The position numbers and the translations under genes are program-made. Positions 62,889-64,000 of a stretch of DNA of 64,000 nt are shown here, piece after piece (the first letter of the stretch is position 1; the number at the start of each line of letters is the position of its first letter). The notes below the pieces were generated by a model. That model did not search any database. It was not told the origin of the DNA and worked only from the letters and a program-made list of their open reading frames with translations. Origin of the DNA: Porphyrobacter sp. SLTP (GTDB taxonomy: Bacteria; Pseudomonadota; Alphaproteobacteria; Sphingomonadales; Sphingomonadaceae); NCBI RefSeq assembly GCF_009905735.1, contig NZ_JAAALE010000002.1, forward strand, positions 186,001 to 250,000. Direction: 5' to 3'.

Positions 62889-64000
62889 ATGATCCCCGAC
62901 CTGCCCATCCACGCCGTCCTGCCGCAGATCCGCGCCGCGCTGGCGGGCGAGGGTGCCGCCGTACTGATCGCGCCGCCGGGGGCGGGCAAGACCACCGCGG
63001 TTGCTCCCGATTTGCTGAGCCAGCCGTGGTGCACCGGCCAGATCATCCTCACCTCGCCCCGCCGCGTCGCCGCTCGCGCTGCGGCCGAGCGCATGGCTGA
63101 GATGCTGGGCGAAAAGCCCGGCGAGACCGTCGGCTATTTGACCCGGCTCGACAGCAAGGTTTCTGCCAAGACCCGAATCCTTGTGGTCACTGAAGCGATC
63201 CTGGTGAACCGGCTGGTCGACGATCCCGAGCTTTCCGGCGTCTCGGCCCTGCTATTCGACGAGGCGCACGAACGCGCGCTCGACAGCGATCTTAGCCTCG
63301 CACTGGCGCTCGAAACCCGCGCCGTGCTGCGCGACGACCTGCGCGTGCTGGTGATGTCGGCGACGATTGATGGTGCGCGGTTTGGCCGGTTGCTGGGCGA
63401 AGGTGCGGCAATCATCGAAAGCGAAGGGCGCAGTTTTCCGCTGGCAATAAAATGGCTTGGCGGCGATGCTTCGCAAAAGATTGAAGACCGGATGGCCGCA
63501 GCTGTGCTCACTGCATGGCGCGAGGAAACGGGCGACATCCTCGCCTTCCTCCCCGGCGTGCGCGAGATCGAGCGGGTCCGCGAACGGTTGGAGCCGCGAC
63601 TGAAGGACGTGCCGATCCATGCGCTCCACGGCCAGATCGAACCCGCCGCCCAGCGCGCTGCGATCCGTCGCGATTCCGAAGGCCGTCGCCGGATCGTGCT
63701 CGCCACCGCGATTGCCGAGACCTCGCTGACGCTGGACGGGGTAAGCGTGGTCGTGGACTCGGGCCTCGCGCGGCTGGCCGAGTTCGACCGCGCAGCAGGC
63801 TCCACTCACCTCATCACCCGCCGGGCCAGTCAAGCTTCGGCAGCGCAGCGGGCCGGGCGGGCGGCGCGGCAAGGGCCGGGTGTGGCCTATCGACTGTGGG
63901 AAGAGGCTGGCCATGCTGGCCGTCCGGAATTCGCACCGGCTGAAATCATGCAGGCTGACCTCGCCCCTTTGCTGCTGCGGCTGGCCAAGTGGGGGACTGC
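62889..64000 (+). CDS. hrpB: ATP-dependent helicase HrpB (5' part)
   Basis: DEAH-type superfamily 2 helicase truncated by the window edge; 370 codons visible. It has Walker A IAPPGAGKTTA (about residues 28-38), motif Ia TSPRRVAARAAA, DEAH in LLFDEAHERALDSDLSLAL, VMSATIDGARF, then the second lobe with ILAFLPGVREIERV, LHGQIEPAAQRAAI, IVLATAIAETSLTLDGVSVVVDSGL and the QRAGRAARQGPG region. The start ATG at 62889 is 20 bp after the polyprenyl synthase stop. HrpB homologues have no settled role beyond RNA/DNA helicase activity. Confidence 0.93.
   Translation, partial: MIPDLPIHAVLPQIRAALAGEGAAVLIAPPGAGKTTAVAPDLLSQPWCTGQIILTSPRRVAARAAAERMAEMLGEKPGETVGYLTRLDSKVSAKTRILVVTEAILVNRLVDDPELSGVSALLFDEAHERALDSDLSLALALETRAVLRDDLRVLVMSATIDGARFGRLLGEGAAIIESEGRSFPLAIKWLGGDASQKIEDRMAAAVLTAWREETGDILAFLPGVREIERVRERLEPRLKDVPIHALHGQIEPAAQRAAIRRDSEGRRRIVLATAIAETSLTLDGVSVVVDSGLARLAEFDRAAGSTHLITRRASQASAAQRAGRAARQGPGVAYRLWEEAGHAGRPEFAPAEIMQADLAPLLLRLAKWGT

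Noticed and set aside
61790..63094. Upstream extension of the chorismate mutase frame
   Set aside because: It runs antisense through the polyprenyl synthase gene and has no coding features; ATG 61789 gives a normal-length enzyme.

Overview
High-GC alphaproteobacterial chromosome, most likely an Erythrobacteraceae/Sphingomonadales genus close to Erythrobacter or Porphyrobacter. This is an inference from several points: class I lysyl-tRNA synthetase, proteobacterial GCS2-type GshA, a SoxR regulator, an RcnB-like protein, an ABC permease/M1 peptidase fusion, a GTA-type three-TM holin, DUF6456, and short GC-rich palindromic intergenic repeats. Genes are packed tightly. At least seven same-strand pairs overlap through ATGA, GTGA or TAATG, and three convergent pairs share a 4-bp stop overlap. 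I see no insertion sequence, integrase, prophage block, CRISPR array or rRNA operon. The window is core chromosome with a few accessory genes.

Layout. 0-5.2 kb: end of an unidentified gene, astD and a selO-type pseudokinase on the minus strand, then a hydrolase-glycosyltransferase pair. 5.2-9.0 kb: a YfgM-like protein, BamB and an ICMT-like membrane protein. 9.0-14.5 kb: rsmE-gshA-monooxygenase (minus), membrane protein-ubiA-SRAP (plus), then a VOC gene divergent from soxR with a SoxR-type promoter between them. 14.6-19.2 kb: ABC ATPase and a permease fused to an M1 metallopeptidase. 19.2-25.0 kb: sixA/dinG (minus) divergent from lysS-DUF1003. 25.0-32.3 kb: a 2OG-Fe(II) oxygenase, an Arg-rich RcnB-like protein, a PPOX-like protein, EttA, an M28 peptidase, an SDR and two tRNAs. 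32.3-38.8 kb: a polysaccharide deacetylase, a degenerate histidine kinase, an Lrp regulator, GFA, NDH-2, and an NTF2-like gene divergent from a TetR regulator.

38.8-47.4 kb: aroQ-accB-accC, a lone GTA-type holin, a CoA-ester lyase, a two-subunit molybdenum hydroxylase (IorAB-like) with mocA and xdhC beside it, and tRNA-Pro(GGG). 47.4-50.6 kb: yajC-secD-secF. 50.6-55.9 kb: a glycosyltransferase, an XRE/S24-like regulator, DUF6456, an NTF2-like gene, a uracil-DNA glycosylase-like gene and uup. 56-61.5 kb: an envelope-sensing stretch of SIMPL, PepSY, OmpR-type regulator, PhoQ-like kinase, ECF sigma, candidate anti-sigma and a lipoprotein. 61.5-64 kb: chorismate mutase, a polyprenyl diphosphate synthase, and the start of hrpB, which runs off the window.

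Genes that appear to work together: BamB, YajC/SecDF and the YfgM-like protein in envelope protein export; accBC/aroQ/chorismate mutase/ubiA/polyprenyl synthase in fatty-acid, aromatic and ubiquinone synthesis; soxR with its predicted VOC target in redox-cycler stress; and iorAB/mocA/xdhC as a cofactor-loading set. I found no convincing wholly new system. The best leads are the SoxR-VOC unit, the ABC permease-metallopeptidase fusion without the usual M1 substrate motif, the histidine-kinase-like protein without an ATP-binding N-box, the lone GTA-type holin, and the ECF/anti-sigma pair with a long charged tail.
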